Shown here piece after piece: positions 6,001 to 6,587 of a DNA stretch of 6,587 nt. Each line of letters opens with the position of its first letter. Position 1 is the first letter of the stretch. The notes under the pieces were generated by a model, which made no database searches, was not told the DNA's origin, and saw only the letters and a program-made list of their open reading frames with translations. A program made the translations under genes and the position numbers. The stretch is from JAKOQB01 sp036824465 (GTDB taxonomy: Bacteria > Pseudomonadota > Gammaproteobacteria > Burkholderiales > Burkholderiaceae_F). The stretch covers positions 1-6,587 of the forward strand of contig DAITAC010000156.1 of assembly GCA_036824465.1 (NCBI GenBank), given 5' to 3'.

Positions 6001-6587
6001 ACCAGCGAACCGATCATGTCGTACTGCGGATCGCGCAGCAGCGTGAACATCGCGAAGTACAGCACCAGCAACACGACCGCGCCGACGTAGGACCACATCA
6101 GGGAACGCGTCAGGGTGGCCAGCGCAAAAACGAACGCAGAAGTGATCAGCAGCGTGGGCGCCGCGAAGAAGAACAGCGCATACAGGTAATCGAACGCGCG
6201 CAGCGGCCCAACCTTCTCTGCGTCCAGCCACGGCATCAGCGAGCCGATCCAGATCGCCAGCGGCATCGTCGCAATCACGAGTAAGGCGGCGCCGGTGGCG
6301 CCAAGCCAGCGGCCGAGCAGGTAATCGCGCTTGCCGATCCGGGTTGAGCGAATGATCGGCGCGAAGCCGGTCTCTTCGTCCCGGATCACCACGTTGGCCA
6401 CCAGTGCGACCGTGATGTACATCGCGAACAGCCCCATGATCGCGAGCGTCTGCAGGATCGCGTAGGGCGAATTGACGAAGACGTTGCCGCGCGCGCCGAT
6501 CTGGACCTGGTCCACCGTCACCGAGCCGAACGTCATCAGAAAGAAGATCAGGCAGCCGACCCAGAACACCGGGCTCGTCAGCTGGAA
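3033..6587 (-). CDS. ABC-2-type permease (two modules) fused to M1 family aminopeptidase; 5' partial
   Basis: 1184 residues are visible, numbered here from the window edge. Residues 1-252 form a first ABC-2-like membrane module of about six membrane segments. A Pro/Ala/Ser-rich linker covers about 253-295, and a second module of about seven segments covers about 296-578. From about 600 to the end lies an M1 peptidase: a beta-rich N-terminal part, then HEIGHQWWGH with His922, Glu923 and His926 and the likely third zinc ligand Glu946, then the probable catalytic Tyr1002 in HYQKGSLALY, then a beta-rich tail. An odd total of 13 segments and Arg-rich loops after even-numbered segments put the peptidase on the outer (periplasmic) side. 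Known relatives are annotated as ABC transporter permease/M1 aminopeptidase; their substrate is poorly defined. There is no ATPase domain, so a partner is expected beyond 6587. The GTG at 6567-6569 is probably not the start, because the residues before it (FQLTSP) match the equivalent place in module 2 (LHVFRSP). Confidence 0.92.
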   Translation of the reverse strand, partial: FQLTSPVFWVGCLIFFLMTFGSVTVDQVQIGARGNVFVNSPYAILQTLAIMGLFAMYITVALVANVVIRDEETGFAPIIRSTRIGKRDYLLGRWLGATGAALLVIATMPLAIWIGSLMPWLDAEKVGPLRAFDYLYALFFFAAPTLLITSAFVFALATLTRSLMWSYVGAVVLLVLYFAMFTLLRDPQYDMIGSLVDPFGLSALSVATKYWTATERNTQLPAIQGLLLYNRLIWTGAAILLFAFTYARFRFEASSARESSAKSERVAVAPSTPPPAASAFVTKPSAAARTRRAQAWALARFEMLHVFRSPAFFVLLAVGMFNSVAGLWNAGRLYGGEVWPVTRLVVDTLNGAFAIFPIIIAIYYGGELVWRERERRTHEIVDATPAPDWAFLLPKIIAITLVLVATSLAAVATGMLVQVIKGYTQFELAHYLLWFVLPLTVAAVLLAILSVVVQVLVPQKFIGWGVMLIYLVASVALATAGFEHTLYGYADAPPVPLSDMNGMGRFWVGRAWLQAYWLAFAVILTVIAYGLWRRGASAPLATRARLLPQRLRGTPAFVLGVAATVWVGIGGIVYYNTNVLNPYLTTPQIEERTAAYEKALIGYESVPQPRIAAVTLDVQLYPREARIVTRGRYEIENRTAAPLESVHIRWVRPLTMDGLTIAGAKLEKEYKEFDYCIYRFETPMAPGEKRQVEFTTTLQERGFPNRRPLTRIVENGTFVDSYEIAPILGMSKDQLLQERAKRRKHGLPPELRPAKLEDESARANNGLRKDSDWVDADITVTTDADQTPVAPGYTASHETRDGRRTVRFRTDAPIMNFFSIQSARYAIARDKWNNVELAVYYHPAHEYNVQRMLDAMKLSLATFSEKFSPYQFRQARILEFPSYATFAQSFANTIPYSEAIGFIFNHKGDKEKIDLVTYVTAHEIGHQWWGHQVIAADQQGASMLIESLAQYSALLVMEKMYGRDDIRKFLKYELDRYLRARGGEVVEELPLARVENQPYIHYQKGSLALYWLKEVVGEEVVNRALRRLVERYAFKPAPYPNTRDFLALLREEAGPQHEQLIVDLFEKITLYDMKSKDAVARKQPDGRFEVSFTVEGRKLYADGKGKESEAPLDEPFDIGVFSAEPGKKDFKPDSILFFERRPMKGGRQIVTLVVEREPKWVGVDPYNKRIDRNSEDNLARVEVK

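Overview
This is a gene-dense, high-GC window (low-to-mid 60s percent by eye) with strong third-position G/C. Gram-negative features are an ABCB-type exporter, a TldD/TldE-type protease pair, and an ABC-2 permease fused to an M1 peptidase domain predicted to lie outside the inner membrane. Together these suggest a Pseudomonadota-like bacterium (beta- or gamma-proteobacterial type), but nothing here fixes the genus. There are no RNA genes, mobile elements, CRISPR arrays or long non-coding stretches. Coding sequence covers the window almost completely.

Left unit, + strand (1-3032): three genes lie head to tail in an apparent operon. First is the C-terminal end of an ABC exporter ATPase (1-237, start outside the window). 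Twelve bases later comes a TldD-like zinc metallopeptidase (250-1713). It overlaps its TldE/PmbA-like partner (1710-3032) by four bases in an ATGA arrangement. TldD/TldE proteins work as a heteromeric protease that trims unfolded or modified peptides. Placing the pair directly behind an exporter makes a peptide-maturation-and-export role worth testing, but no precursor peptide is visible.

Right unit, - strand (3033-6587, running off the right edge): one very large gene encodes two tandem ABC-2 permease-like membrane modules, about 13 membrane segments in all, followed by an M1-type aminopeptidase domain. The protein has no ATPase domain, so a partner ATP-binding protein is expected, probably upstream of the gene beyond position 6587. 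The start codon is not in the window: the reading frame is open to the edge, and the sequence before the first GTG still looks like protein.

The two units converge with no spacer. The TAG of the TldE-like gene (3030-3032) abuts the complement of the TGA of the permease-peptidase gene (3033-3035), and no hairpin terminator was recognised there. The most interesting points are the exporter/TldD/TldE arrangement, the one-chain two-module transporter-peptidase, the altered M1 signature (HExxH followed by E after 19 residues, and no GAMEN motif), and the zero-base convergent junction. All look like members of known families rather than a clearly new system.
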